64,000 bases of DNA, from positions 162,817 to 226,816 of the forward strand of contig BFEA01000878.1 in NCBI GenBank assembly GCA_003427395.1, read 5' to 3'. Of the stretch, positions 10,871 to 22,321 are shown piece by piece. This DNA is from Chara braunii. Taxonomy: Eukaryota > Streptophyta > Charophyceae > Charales > Characeae. The translations under genes and the position numbers were made by a program. The notes below the pieces were generated by a model. The model was not told the origin of the DNA and ran no database searches. It saw only the letters and a list, made by a program, of their open reading frames with translations. Numbering within the stretch: the first letter of the stretch is position 1; every line of letters starts with the position of its first letter.

Positions 10871-11809
10871 TATGAATAGATTGTTGCAATTCCCGATCTT
10901 AAACGAGAAATGCCTAGTAAGCACGAGTCATCAACTTGCGCTGATTACGTCCGTGTCCTTTGTACACGCCGACGTCGCTTCTACCGATTGAGTAGTCCGG
11001 TGAAGTGTCTGGATTGCGTTGATCTCGGTGGTTTGCCGTTGGGGGTGATGTGAAAGGTTCATTGAACCTTATCATTAAGAGGAAGAAGAAGGAATAGCGG
11101 GGAAAGCAAAGGAAGAAGAAGAAGAAGGAGGGAATTAAAAGAAGAGGAGAAGAGAAAGAACGGAGAGATGGGAAGAAGAGAGAAAGGTGGGAAAAAGAGA
11201 GAGAAAGACAGAGCTTGGTGACATTTGGACCAGACACGACGTTGGACTTCAGACATTTTTGACGAAGGAGTAGGTGGGATCTGACGACTTTCCCATCTCC
11301 CCTCCTCATCGTCTGTGCATGATCCGGACTGACGCGTTATTCCCGTGTGCAGCGCCAGGTCCTTTTTCACCATATGATAAGGGAGAAGTATGATTGGTCT
11401 GCGTTGCTACATTGATTGGGCTCAGCATTTGTATTCTAGCATTCTGCTGCATTGTCTTGCACTACGTACTAAAGGTCAGAAGCAGTCAGGTCAGGTCTTG
11501 CATCTAAATCTTTCCTACGCTAATCAACACTATTTGTGCGTATGAGAATGCACATTGCTAGTTGAGGTTCCACTTGCACAAGCATTGTCCATTCAGTCCT
11601 TTTATCATGTTGCGGACCTTCGGCTATCGCCTACGTCACACATCAAGAGATATAACAGGGCGGGAGAGTATGAGAGAGAGAAAGGTCGAAGGGAGAGAGA
11701 GAGAGGGAGACGATAAGTCTCCAACCTTGGATAAACAACTAAATCTCCTCGCCACTCGCTACTCGGACCGATTGAACAAGCAAATCAAGAAGTGTATATT
11801 TCCCCGTTT

Positions 11810-11837
11810 CAGCAGAAGATTCATTCTGATTTTGCTC
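11810..11837 (+). repeat. Recurrent GCGGAAGATTCATTC motif, copy 2
   Basis: AGCAGAAGATTCATTC followed by TGATTTTGCTC. Confidence 0.6.
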
Positions 11838-11987
11838 GTTCTATCGATGGAATGTGAGAGTGTGAGACGTTCATGATTCGACAGAGAAAACAGAGAGAGA
11901 GAGGGAGAGAGTTATTCTTCTCCGTCTTTAAGTCCCCATCTTTTCTTCACCCTCTCCCTGTCTGACTCTTCAGTATCTGCGGATTAT

Positions 11988-11989
<2 letters not shown>

Positions 11990-12027
<38 letters not shown>
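11990..12027. repeat. (GA)n microsatellite
   Basis: Nineteen uninterrupted AG dinucleotides. Confidence 0.95.
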
Positions 12028-12033
<6 letters not shown>

Positions 12034-13826
12034 CTGCTGCTATGACGTGTCCCACACCTGTCAAGATTAGGCGACATGTTTTTGTCCGAGTGACTATCAG
12101 CTGAGAGGTTAGCCGCGCGTGATGTTGCCAAGTTCCCTTGTCATATAAGAATGTTGTTCGACGCTCTGCATCGTCAGTGGACGGTCCATTTGACTTGCTT
12201 ATCGTATTCGCGGCAGTCGAGCATGGAATGGGTCCCATTACAGACATCGGTTATGGATGGCAACGGGCGGAAGGCCTCGCCTCACCACTCGCCGCATATG
12301 GTGTCGAATCGCAAGTGCATCTTCACCTAGAAGATGGAAAGATTCATGTGGCATGTATTTTTTGCTTTCTCACATTCGTTGAGTGGTGGAGCGAGGGTCC
12401 TTGTACGCTGGAAATCTTTGGCTATGACTTCCGTTCTTCCCCATCCTCCCTTCATCGAGATTGATGGCACGAGAGAGCCGAAAAANAGTTCTTGTGTCGG
12501 GTATTCATGACATCAGGCCGATGTGTCCGCCGCCGTCCTCTGATCGGGTGCCACGTGTACGCTATCCATTGACCTGGNGCCACATGCCCGTCGTCCGTGA
12601 TCGTGTGCCATCTGTCCGCCATAGAACGGCTGTTCATGACGCGTACCGGTTTTGTTGAGAGGAGTCGGCTTGGGGTACAGTATNAGATAATCGCATGTCA
12701 CGTGTCTGCAGTGGGATGTGGGAGCGAATGTAATCCACAGCGAAAAGCACGGGATTATGCCACGCGTCACGTGGATCAACTGCGAAATTTACGATTCATG
12801 TGACAAGCGCAAGGTTATGCCACGTGTCCGCCGGCAAGTGTTCGGCATTCCCATGCACAATTGCTTCTTCACGGATCCTGGTCAGGTGTTGTGGAAAGGG
12901 TAGATGGTTGTGACAGGGCACGCACTCACAGACACACACACTCATACAGACACACACACACAGAAAGAGAGAGGAGATGNAGAAGGAAGAGAGAGAAAGG
13001 AGGGAGAGAGAGGAGATGGAGAAGGAAGAGAGAGAAGGAGAGGGAGAGAGTGAGAGAGAGAGAAGGAGAGGGAGGAGGAGAGCACTTACCTGACCGTGCG
13101 ATCGAACGATTGCGGCTTCCTTCGTGATACTTTCGTCGAAAAGGGATTAACGAATGAACGAATCTCCCACTGTAACATTAAAATCTACACNACTACTATA
13201 TGTATGTGTGCTAATGTGCGTGACAGAGAGAGATCGTGTAAGTCTCCGATCTNGCGGCATGCTCCGTAATACTCCCATTTACAAATCTAGCAAAGCCGAA
13301 TGGATTTGACACTAGATAATGAGCATATGCATTACTATAGTGTGTGTGATTGAGTGTATTAGTCACTAGTCTAGCGGCTTACTCCCCGGAGACTTTCAAC
13401 ACTAAGATNAACGGCATCGGGTGAAACTATCGCTAGAACATGGTGATCTACACTACTATGTACGTGTGTATGCACTCGTGAGGGTATGTGTGTGTGAATG
13501 AGAGAGAGGGTATCTTCCTTTTTGGTTTAGTGAATGCTCATAGAGAAGCGCAACAACCGCCATCTTCCCGTACATACCGCTGCTTCTGACAAACTCTAAT
13601 AACCCCTTCCCATTTCGCCTATNCCCTGTGCTTTTGAGACATGGGGGTCATTATAGTGTGTGAGGAAGGGGGCTCTAAACAACTACCACACACCGAGATG
13701 TGAGAGAGNGAGATGCGGGGGAGGCCANAAAGAGAGAGAGAGAAAGAAAGNGGGGNGAGAGAGATCGACGAGAAGAGGAGAAAGAGAAAGAAAGGGGGAG
13801 GGACTGCGCAAAAGANTGTCCTTTAT

Positions 13827-14018
13827 GTGACTCTGACACATGCTACTTCGTGTCTTCTTTGCCTTTTTGGCCTTCTTGGAAATATTTTGAGATACATGCT
13901 GTCACTATGACTCTAAGCACGNGTGACTCTGACACATGCTACTTCGTGTCTTCTTTGCCTTTTTGGCCTTCTTGGAAATATTTTGAGATACATGCTGTCA
14001 CTATGACTCTAAGCACGG
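13827..14018. repeat. 96-bp exact tandem duplication with an N at the junction
   Basis: 13827-13922 and 13923-14018 are identical apart from the N at 13922. An N exactly at the join of two identical copies suggests that two overlapping contig ends were concatenated, so the duplication may not be biological. Confidence 0.85.
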
Positions 14019-14211
14019 GGCGTACATGCAAGATCGCTTGATCACAAATATATCCAGAGAACACGTTAAACAAAGTCTGATTCTAAATCTTTACCAAAAC
14101 ATCAATGGGGCAACGGGCTGGATTCTCATAAAAGTCCAGAGTTTTTTCACAGCACGAAACAAGAAAACGATGCTGCTGATCTCTGAACATCACTTTCGCT
14201 CATCTCCCTAG

Positions 14212-14239
14212 CATTAATATTAATATTATTATTATTATT

Positions 14240-14272
<33 letters not shown>

Positions 14273-14290
14273 TTATTGTTCTTATTATTT
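14212..14290. repeat. (ATT)n tract
   Basis: Imperfect then perfect ATT repeats. Confidence 0.93.
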
Positions 14291-15117
14291 TGCAAACAAA
14301 ACTTGACGTAGTTCTCATTTCCCGTATGTATAGACAGATGGTATTGTAGTATAGGCTGAATAAAATCTGCCATTTGTAGTCTGTGAGCGCCAGACCCCTT
14401 CCCACCTTGTGATGGTAGTGATGTATTGTTTGGTCTGCATTGCAAACGTTGGTTGGGTGATCAGTGGTATATTAGCCTTCCACTGCGCTATCCTGTACTA
14501 TGTGAGAGAGGTCGGTTCTTATTCTGGTCTGTGCCATTACGATATGCTACGGGAGGAGGTGCGCAGGGGGAGGAAGGTGACCGCATGGACGAGGAATGAG
14601 CAAGAAGAAAAGGAAAGGAGAAGAGGAAGAAGGAGAAGAAGAAGGAGAAAAGGAAAGTCGCATGGTGGTTCTTGGGTGCATATGGCATCTGTGTGTGGGG
14701 GACCGAGGTTGTGAGTGAGTCAAGGGACATACCCGGCGCAGGAGGCATGCGGCATTGGTCGCTGAATACTCGTACTTCGGGGTAGCTGTTATCGTCAACT
14801 TCGGCATTGTAGTATAGGCTAGGTAGGATCTCCCATCTATAGTCTGGACATTGAACGCCAGATAGGACTGCGACGTTGGGTCTGCATTGATGATGGTGAC
14901 GATGTACCTGCATTGTCAATCATGAGTTTTTGCTATCTTATTTGGTGGGAATCACAGTGCGATTCGGCTTGGTTCGGAATCACGTCTGTCCGGCCACATA
15001 TGTATGATGTTGTTTGATGTCTGAGGTTCACTGTTGCTCACCACCCTAGGCTGAATAGGACCCGTCACCTGCAGCTTGGATGCTGAGCGCCAGGTAGGAT
15101 GCCGACGTTGGGTCGGT

Positions 15118-15475
15118 GATGATGATCACGATGATGTGAGGACACTTACCTTGCATTGGCGATGATCTGCATGGGCGACATCTTCAAGTACTTCAGGTTG
15201 CCGCCGGTGCCAACAATAGCATTGTCAGTTCGTAGGTTGTGGTAGCTGTGTAGGAGTAGGCTGGACGCCGAGTGCCAAGAGTGAGCGTGAAGGGACTGGA
15301 CCCTTGTGATTGATGAGGATAGAGTATACTCTCCTTGACATTGGTTTCGAGTACTGCGAATCTCCATTGGTGTATTATTAGTGCAATGCCGTTCTCTGGA
15401 CACAGTACGACTATCTGACTTTCAACGTAATGGTGTAATCTGGACTTGTCATCTCGCTGTTACTTAATTTTCCTA
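15118..15475 (+). repeat. LTR-like dispersed repeat, copy 1
   Basis: Collinear with 21938-22296. Shared blocks: GATGATGTGAGG, GGCGACATCTTCAAGTACTT, AGCTGTGTAGGAGTAGGCTGG, TCTCCATTGGTG, TATCTGACTTTCAA and TTGTCATCTCGCTGTTACTT. The other copy ends directly before a primer binding site, so this is probably a solo LTR or LTR fragment. An (ATT)n tract replaces the end here. Confidence 0.65.

Positions 15476-15518
<43 letters not shown>
15476..15518. repeat. (ATT)n tract
   Basis: Perfect TTA/ATT array at the end of the LTR-like copy. Confidence 0.95.
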
Positions 15519-15759
15519 TTGCGATCAGACTCGTTTTCACTCACACTTTCATGCATGCAAACAGTAGCGCAGCAAACTAGCAGCGTACGCCTGCTCAATG
15601 CTCAGAGAATACGGAAGCCCAGGGTACGGGCTCGCTTTCAATGACTGGGACGACTCAGCACCCAAAACAACTCACTGTTCACATACACCGGATCACCCTG
15701 GATACCCCACTCACACGCTCGTGACGCACACATGGATTTGCAGTCGTCCGGATACTATG

Positions 15760-16015
15760 ACTCAGTGAGAAACGGACAGAGGCAAAGTGATACGGGAACA
15801 CAGACGGAGATACATACAGGGACACGGACAAAGACAGACAAACAGAGAAGAGACAAAATACAAACAGACAAATGGACAATTGGGATCCGGACATGCGTTG
15901 ACAATCAGATGCACAGACACCTGCACAATCATGCGGGCAACGTACAGGCACGCAATGACACTGTGACAACCACGAAACAACACAGTGACCCGCATTCACA
16001 CAGACACTGGGACGT
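15760..16015. repeat. ACAGACA-rich degenerate repeat
   Basis: Repeated CAGACA and ACACAGACGGAGA-like words without a strict period. Encoded Thr/Asp/Lys-rich reading is an artefact. Confidence 0.6.
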
Positions 16016-16685
16016 TCAAGAGCAGTGGTGAGGACTGGGATCTATATTGTGAAACATGGATTGTGACCTACACGGTAAAACAGGCTGTGGCACACGCACA
16101 CGCTACACTCTATCTCTGTGACGGCCACTTCGACTCCGGGCCACTGCAGACCTCCTTGGACAAATCACGGTGGCAGCGCTTCCGCATGGCTTTGGCATGA
16201 ATGAATGAATGGGCCGGGCGCTGCCTGTAGGGTAGAGCGCTGGCGACCATAGCTCGGATGCCTATGTGCGCAGAAAAGGGAGGCCGAAGTTGGTTCTTCG
16301 AAGGTGAAGGGCGTTGTGTGGTTTATCGAGGGAGAGTGTGGGTAAAGAAGAGAAACGTACCTGGGTAGAGAAGAGGTCGGCATTGGTGATTGAAATCATC
16401 ACTCGCTGGTATTCAAGTTGTCTGGTTGCTGTCAAATTGTAGTTGTAGTGATAGGCTGTAGAGTAGATAGGGCGCCTCGCGCCATTCTGAAGAGAGAGCT
16501 ACGTTGAGTTATGTTGCTGGTGTTGCCCGACTGGGCTTTGACATTGGCTCACGATTTTGGTGGTTCGTTCTCAAATGGATGGTTACTCAGTTCCATTGTG
16601 TTGTCTACTCTGGCTTAGACGACTTGGACTTCAGTATGACTCTGCAATTAGATTTTGTGCTTCGTCCATATTTATGTTTCAGCAT

Positions 16686-16738
16686 TTATTATTATTAATT
16701 TTATTATTATTATTGTTATTATTATTATTATTATTATT
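16686..16738. repeat. (ATT)n tract
   Basis: Interrupted TTATTATTA array. Confidence 0.93.
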
Positions 16739-16760
16739 GGGCAAATCAGACTCGTCCCGT

Positions 16761-17256
16761 TCACACTTTTCATGTATGAAAACAGCAACACAACAATCCT
16801 CATGCCCGCCCTAAGTTAAGGCAGGTCAGGCCCGTGACCGCCCTAAGTGAAGGCCGGTAAAAATATCCACAAACAGGCCTTTCTTCAACATTTTTGTAAA
16901 GGTGGGTATTCGGCGATTGCAGCGCGCCAGTTGATTGGAATGCAGCATGGACCCAGACTCCTGAGTGAAGTTGTTGAGCCCAGGGCATCAGTTGGTTGAG
17001 CCCTGGGCACAGACCAAACTAGGCCAACACATCACACATTAGACGCTGGCCGATCAGAAAGCAGCATTTACGTAGTAGAAGTTGGGCTCCTGCAGGCCAC
17101 TTTGCACAGGTCGCTGTAGCAGCACTCCCGCATGGCTCACGCAAGGATGAATGACTTACTGCATGTTCCACCTTGCTTTATACTTTGAAACTCGGTGGTC
17201 TGCCCCTTTTTCATCCTCCCATGGCACACACAGTCCCTCGCGGTACTTGCTGAGCT
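16761..17256. other. Non-coding; contains a CCCGCCCTAAGT block also found at 17810
   Basis: The words GCCCGCCCTAAGT(G/T)(A/T)AGGCAGG recur at about 16804, 16839 and 17808, each close to an (ATT)n tract, suggesting copies of one repeat. No gene seen. Confidence 0.4.
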
Positions 17257-17480
17257 GGACTGGGATAGATAGACGCAGCGTGAAATGGACAGACCCGGTC
17301 TGAAACAAACGGGCACAGTCTGGGACAGACAGACACAGTCTGAAATAGATAGACGCAGTCTGGGACAGACAGACGCAGTCTGAAATAGACAGACGCAGTA
17401 TGGGACAGACAGATGCAGTCTGAAATAGACAGACGCAGTATGGGACCGACAGACACAGGTCTGAAATAGACAGACACAAG
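17257..17480. repeat. 20/40-bp minisatellite
   Basis: Alternating units CAGTCTGGGACAGACAGACG and CAGTCTGAAATAGACAGACG give a 40-bp higher-order period of about five copies. Both strands give Cys/Ser- or Asp/Arg-rich open frames with no coding meaning. Confidence 0.9.
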
Positions 17481-17697
17481 TTTAAGACTGACGAACAATC
17501 CGGGCCAAACAGACGACAAGTGAATAAGGACAGGGACTATCAAGTACGGAGATAGACGCCAGCAGAACTATGCATTGGCCTACGGTGATAGTGGTGGGGC
17601 TATGCCTACGACATAAAGCATGAATGGTTGTCTGCTTGCGACATCTATCTAAAATCTCGTATGTCTGATGATGGTTGGATGCTGGGTTTCGTTATTA

Positions 17698-17730
<33 letters not shown>

Positions 17731-18355
17731 GATCATTATTATTACATACTAAGATTATCGGTATTAAGACCCAGTAAGGCTTGTGGTTTCAGCCAGCCTC
17801 GGGCCCGCCCTAAGTGAAGGCAGGCCGAATATCCGTTAAAGGTGTTTGCCCCGACATTTCCCAATCAGGGTCTCAGACAGTTGCTGCACGGTAGTTGGTT
17901 CAAGTGTTGACTGAGCTACGATCTGGGTCTGTCTAGAAGAACCTGCAGCGTCTTATAGTTGAAACTAGGGCAAGGGCTGCCGCACCCTGGGCACCCGTAG
18001 CTGTGGGCTGGCACGCAACAAAGTGGCCGCGAATCACTATGGACAACTACACTGATACCACGTCCGTACGTACGCATGAGGTGGCGTGAGCCGCAGTCGG
18101 ACAAACGAGGTACTATCAGGGCTATGGTAAGACATGTCAAACCAGCAAGCAAGCGCCCACACCGCTGGCAAGCAGGCACGCAGGGGCACCAAGCGTACAT
18201 ACACGCACCGTGAGCTTCCAACCGGGTTGCCCTGTCCAAGACCACGAGCTGTTGCTATGATAAGGCAGGGTGACGAGGTTGGCAAAGAAAAAGGGAGTTC
18301 TAACAAAAGGGGTATCAGCAGAATGACACCCTCTTTCCCTTAATCTGATTAATAT
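17481..18355. other. Non-coding with (ATT)n at 17692-17744
   Basis: Contains an ATT microsatellite and the recurrent CCCGCCCTAAGT block near 17808. Open frames on the - strand have no recognisable domain. Confidence 0.45.
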
Positions 18356-18357
18356 GA

Positions 18358-18420
<63 letters not shown>

Positions 18421-18475
18421 TTATGCCATTATTATTGTTATTATTATTATTATTTATTTACTTTTATTATTTTAC
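18356..18475. repeat. (ATT)n tract
   Basis: The longest ATT array of the window, about 20 perfect units and then imperfect ones. Confidence 0.95.
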
Positions 18476-18775
18476 CATTATCAATTGATATTACTTGATT
18501 AGCTATGCTATTGGTATCAATAGACATCATACAAGGCAGGAGATGAAAAGAGAAGTGAGGGGCATTGGAGAGGAAGGTGACGATATCCTTTCGCAATAAG
18601 CACTCACCTCCTCCATCCTCCTTCGTACTCGTCTTTGTGTGGACCTTTCAGGTACATGCCTCCTCGACTTATTGATTAGGGCTTGATCCCCGTTAAGTTA
18701 ACCCTTACCTTAACTAACCCTAAGAGCCCAACAATCGATTGCATGAGTTGTATATGACCAATGATAGCGCGATTG

Positions 18776-18823
18776 CGGGAGCTCTGCCGGAGTTCAGGCG
18801 GAACTCTGGAGGCAGGGAACAGT
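18776..18823 (+). repeat. Conserved 5' block of hairpin-array cassette I
   Basis: GCGGGAGCTCTGCCGGAG and, after a short gap, GGAGGCAGGGAACA match 46225-46270, which lies in the same place relative to another hairpin array. It may be the leader of a repeated cassette. Confidence 0.5.
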
Positions 18824-19114
18824 GAGGTATGAGTACTTCAACATAAACCATAAACCCTAAACTTGAAATTTGTAACCTTTAGGCTACTACATATGACTAT
18901 GTTAGTAACAAGGGTACATCGATCTTGCTATGTGGGTATTCTTTGGGTATGTGGATGCAAAGCGGATCGATTACTCATATTCTTCTTTCTATACGCCGCC
19001 TAATAATAATGGGTTTCATGTGGTTCAGCTTGTTATGAATGCAGCGATGATGATCCATGTCAATTATTTCTTGTCATACGCCTGATCCAAACATAAGTTC
19101 TCAAACTAACAACG

Positions 19115-20060
19115 ATTCAGGGCTCGAATGCCATCAAAAGTGATGGCTTGAGCCATAGGTAAGACTTGTGTGGAGGTAAGAATAGCAGGGAAAGCTTGCC
19201 TTAACTCGAAATGAGCCTTTCGCTTGGTCAGTGGTAAGTGCAAGGACCCTTGGACACCCGCCTTATTGAGGGCTAGCCACTGATAAGAGTAGCAGGGGAA
19301 TCCTGTCTTATAAGTGACTAGTCTGATATAAGAGTTGTGAGGTTTCAAAGACACCTGCCTTATCATTAGCCAACTTAACATTTTTTTCAGTGGTAAGAGT
19401 AAGTAAGGACCCTTGGACACCTACCTTACTGAGGGTTAGCCACTGATAAGAGTAACAGGGAATCCTGTCTTATCAGTGACCAGTCTGATATAAGAGTTGT
19501 GAGGTTTTAAGGACACCTGCCTTATCACTTATTAAACCTAACATTCTTTTCAATGGTAAGAGTAAGCAAGGATCCTTGGGCACCCGCCTTATTGAGGGTT
19601 AGCCACTGATAAGAGTAACAGGGGAATCCTGTCTTATCAGCGACTAGTCTGACATAAGAGTTGTGAGGTTTCAAGGACACCTGCCTTATCATTGACCAAA
19701 CCTAACATTCATTCAATGGTAAGAGTAGTAAGGATCCTTGGACACCCGTCTTATTGAGGGTTAGCCAGTGATAAGAGTAGTAGGGGAAACCTGTCTTATC
19801 AGTGACTAGTCCGATATAAGAGTAGCGAGGTTTCAAGGACACTTGCCTTATCAATAAACATCCTAGCGCTTAGTCTGTGATAAGAATAACAAGGATCCTT
19901 GGACACCCGCCTTATTGAGGGTTATCTGGTGATAAGAATAACAGGGGAATCATGTCTTATTAGTGACTAATCTGATATAAGAGTAAGTGAGGTTTCATGA
20001 ATATCTGCCTTATCAGTGACTTGCCATAGGATAAACCTACCACTAAGTGTGCTTTGGCTC
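19115..20060 (+). repeat. ~162-bp tandem array, each unit with a strong hairpin (cassette I)
   Basis: The phrase AAGGA(C/T)CCTTGG recurs at 19242, 19405, 19568, 19730 and 19891, giving periods of 163, 163, 162 and 161 bp, with partial units at each end. Each unit contains CACTGATAAG...ACAGG, a short loop, then CCTGT and CTTATCAGTG, for example 19441-19478: a 15-bp paired hairpin with a 4-base bulge. Further units are at 19278-19316, 19604-19642, 19767-19806 and 19925-19964. No open frame persists through the array. Confidence 0.9.
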
Positions 20061-21041
20061 ACAAGGACCAAGACCCACAAGATCTGCCTTTGTCAAACAA
20101 GTTCTGGTAATAAGTAGATATATCCTGAATGATCTCTCATACCACCTCTAACTTTCTTCACAATTTGCATTATTCAGTCCTAACTAACTATCTTTGATTC
20201 TACTGAGAGGGGATACGTGAGATCTTACCTCAGAGAGAGACTATTCATTTGTCTGATTTCTTTCCATGAGATTCGTTCCACAAGTTGGATTGATGATGTG
20301 TTCATGTGTATTGGGAGAAGGAAGAGAACTCAGACAGGATAATCCAGAAAAGGATAGGAATGAGATAGTGAGGAGAATATGGAGAGTTAGTACGACAGTA
20401 AAAGGGGAACTGAATTATTATTCACTACCTAAAGCGAAAGGGCAACAACCCAAACAATTAGTTAACGATAGAAGTCAGACAAAGGACACAGAGTCTAGAA
20501 GGAACTTTATAGATCTCAGTTAGGAAGAGAGATGTTAAGATTCTCTTGGACTGTGTTGTGTCTACAGGTCTCGACACTTCGGAGAACTTACGGGGAATCC
20601 GTAAGAGCAGCAATTCTGTTATCTCTGGATAACAGGTCGGTAGAACTCCGACTCAACTTCCACTATGGCTTGACACCCACCTAAGACAAGACCTAAGAAG
20701 GGAACACATAAAATTTCCCCTTGTATCTATGCCTAAATTGTCCAAATCACACTCAAGAGTCTTCAAAATGTATCAGGCTGGGGTAAAATGGAGTTAGGGT
20801 TGGGAAGGAATGTTGTTTTCAAGGGTTTGGGGTGTGAGTGGCATGCTATGAATGGATTAAAGGTTGACGCGTGTAGCGCATTCTGTGTCTGCATGTGTAT
20901 GCGTGTATGTGGTTTTCTTGCATTTGCACAGGTGTTGGACACTTGTGCTGTCTTCTGAATCTGGGATCGTCTGAGATATTCGGGCAAAGAGACACGACAA
21001 TCTTGAAAGTGAGGTCCACAGCTCAGTCAGCTCCCCTGATT

Positions 21042-21044
<3 letters not shown>
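20061..21044 (+). other. 3' non-coding part of hairpin-array cassette I
   Basis: Contains TGTTATC-TCTG-GATAACAGG (20617-20634), a small perfect hairpin matching 48456-48473, then CGACTCAACTTCCA, and a GGGGTGTGAGTG block (20828) matching 48669. Acceptor-like TGTCTACAG|GT (20569) and TTTGCACAG|GT (20931) occur at positions similar to those in the other cassettes. The open frame 20266-20523 has no recognisable domain. Confidence 0.45.

Positions 21045-21103
<59 letters not shown>
21045..21103. repeat. (AT)n microsatellite
   Basis: About 29 AT units. Confidence 0.97.
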
Positions 21104-21104
<1 letters not shown>

Positions 21105-21105
<1 letters not shown>

Positions 21106-21189
21106 TATATACTTGTGAATGAGATTGTAGTTGGTCAGGATCAGAANATATATACTTGTGAATGAGATTGTAGTTGGTCAGGATCAGAA
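21105..21189. repeat. 42-bp exact duplication around a single N
   Basis: 21105-21146 and 21148-21189 are identical, with N at 21147. This is the same pattern as at 13922 and is best explained as an unmerged contig overlap. Confidence 0.85.
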
Positions 21190-21329
21190 AGTCATTTGTC
21201 TAGGCTTCTGTTCGAGAGAATAGGAGACTACAAAGGGGATCGACCCTGACATTCTCACATGCTGAGCAAAGTAAATGTTGAGTCATTGTTATAGTTAGTT
21301 AAACGTGGAAGACTGTCCGAGAAGTCGAC

Positions 21330-21690
21330 ATGATTAGATAGTCGGTCCTGAGAGTTTGCACCTCGGGGCTTGACATACGGGTCAGTCTTAAGGCATTCTA
21401 CCACGTGTATGCCTATGCTACGGCGATCGAGAAAACGCCCTCGGCTGGCCTACCTCTGCGATTGCATGTAAAAACCTTCGCACGTGGGTCAGTAGCTCAG
21501 CAGGGATACACCCACCTAAGGGATGGCGACAACTCCCGCAGGTGGAGGTATGTTGTACCTCGCGGGACCCTAACCTGTCGTAGGGAGTTGCGAGAGGTAT
21601 AGCATGCGCGTACGGTCGGAGTTGGTATTACGTAAAGTGACAAAAAAAAACTCCTGCGTGACACGACCGTGAGGTCCGACACAAAACTTA
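21330..21690 (+). repeat. Partial LTR, tRNA-Asp-primed family, copy 1
   Basis: Shares GGCGATCGAGAAAACGCCCT, GGTCAGTAGCTCAGCAGGGA-like and GGTGGAGGT...TACCTCGCG blocks with 26870-27283 and with the full LTRs at 27287 and 49212. It ends near GTCCGACA, the family's 3' end, but no primer site follows. Confidence 0.65.
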
Positions 21691-21937
21691 CTTTGCGTCT
21701 GGGTGTGGGACCGCCTCGCGCGACAGCGCTGCTAGAGCTGAAGCTCGTGGGCTGTTTCTAGCGCTGAGAGGCAAGGTGCTAGCACGTGCTGTCGTGCAAG
21801 GAGCAAAGCACTGCTGAGGGCAGCACCATAGCCCAACCTTCATAGCTGGCGGGCTTGGATGTACAGTGAGACGCAGGGGTGGTCTTCGGGTGTACAACAG
21901 GAAGACGTGGGGAAGACGAGGGGGGAGAAAAAGAAGG

Positions 21938-22296
21938 ATGATGGTGATGATGATGTGAGGGCACTTTCCTGGTATTGGCGATGGTCTGCATGAGCGACAT
22001 CTTCAAGTACTTAGCTGGCTGCTGACGTCAATAACTGCATTGTCAATTACTAGGCTAGTAGTAGCTGTGTAGGGAGTAGGTTGGGCGTCGAGCGCCAAGT
22101 AGGGAGATAGGGACTAGATACATATGTTGGTAGTGGCGAGAGCAAACTCTCATTGACATAGGCTTTCAGTGTTATTATTCTCCATTGGTGTCACATTGGT
22201 GCAATGCTACTTTCTGAACACTGTGATACGATCTGACTTTCAATGTGATTTTGCAATATGAATATTGTCATCTCACTTCTGTTCATTTTCTTTGCA
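21938..22296 (+). repeat. LTR-like repeat, copy 2 (5' LTR of gag-only element B)
   Basis: Collinear with 15118-15475 and ends TTTGCA, three bases before a primer binding site, exactly where an LTR should end. The left end is not fixed; similarity fades before 21938. Confidence 0.65.
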
Positions 22297-22299
22297 ATT

Positions 22300-22321
22300 T
22301 GGTATCGGAGCTGGTTCGAAC
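22300..22321 (+). other. Primer binding site, initiator-Met tRNA type
   Basis: TGGTATCGGAGCTGGTTCGA resembles the complement of the plant initiator tRNA-Met 3' end (TGGTATCAGAGCCAGGTTTC, from memory) with one mismatch in the first 12 bases. It lies 3 bases after the LTR end and 1.2 kb before the gag ORF. Confidence 0.7.

Larger units (their letters stand above)
9001..16760. other. Non-coding block of interspersed degenerate repeats
   Basis: No coding gene is supported; open frames are short, low-complexity (Arg/Glu or Ser/Leu-rich) and overlap purine-rich (GA)n stretches. The same fragments recur in varied order: AGCGCCAG(A/G)(C/T)CC followed by a TGGTCTGCATTGC-like block (10248, 11349, 14389), TAAGTCTCCGATCT...GCGGCATGCTCC-like blocks (10517, 11714, 13238), ACTACTATA(G/T)TGTG blocks (9998, 13190, 13334, 13448), and CTTACCT-type sites (9784, 13083, 15145). 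It looks like stacked relics of one or two non-autonomous or LTR-like families. Thirteen single N bases lie between 12486 and 13922. Confidence 0.6.

Noticed and set aside
12138-12464. Possible small gene (108 codons)
   Set aside because: No domain, in a repeat-rich stretch, and likely chance.
17156-17543. Cys/Ser-rich frames on the - strand
   Set aside because: They are the translation of the 20/40-bp minisatellite.
18700-18860. Telomere-like CCCTAA words (also 36786-36812)
   Set aside because: Only one or two units each, not an array; cannot be called interstitial telomere.
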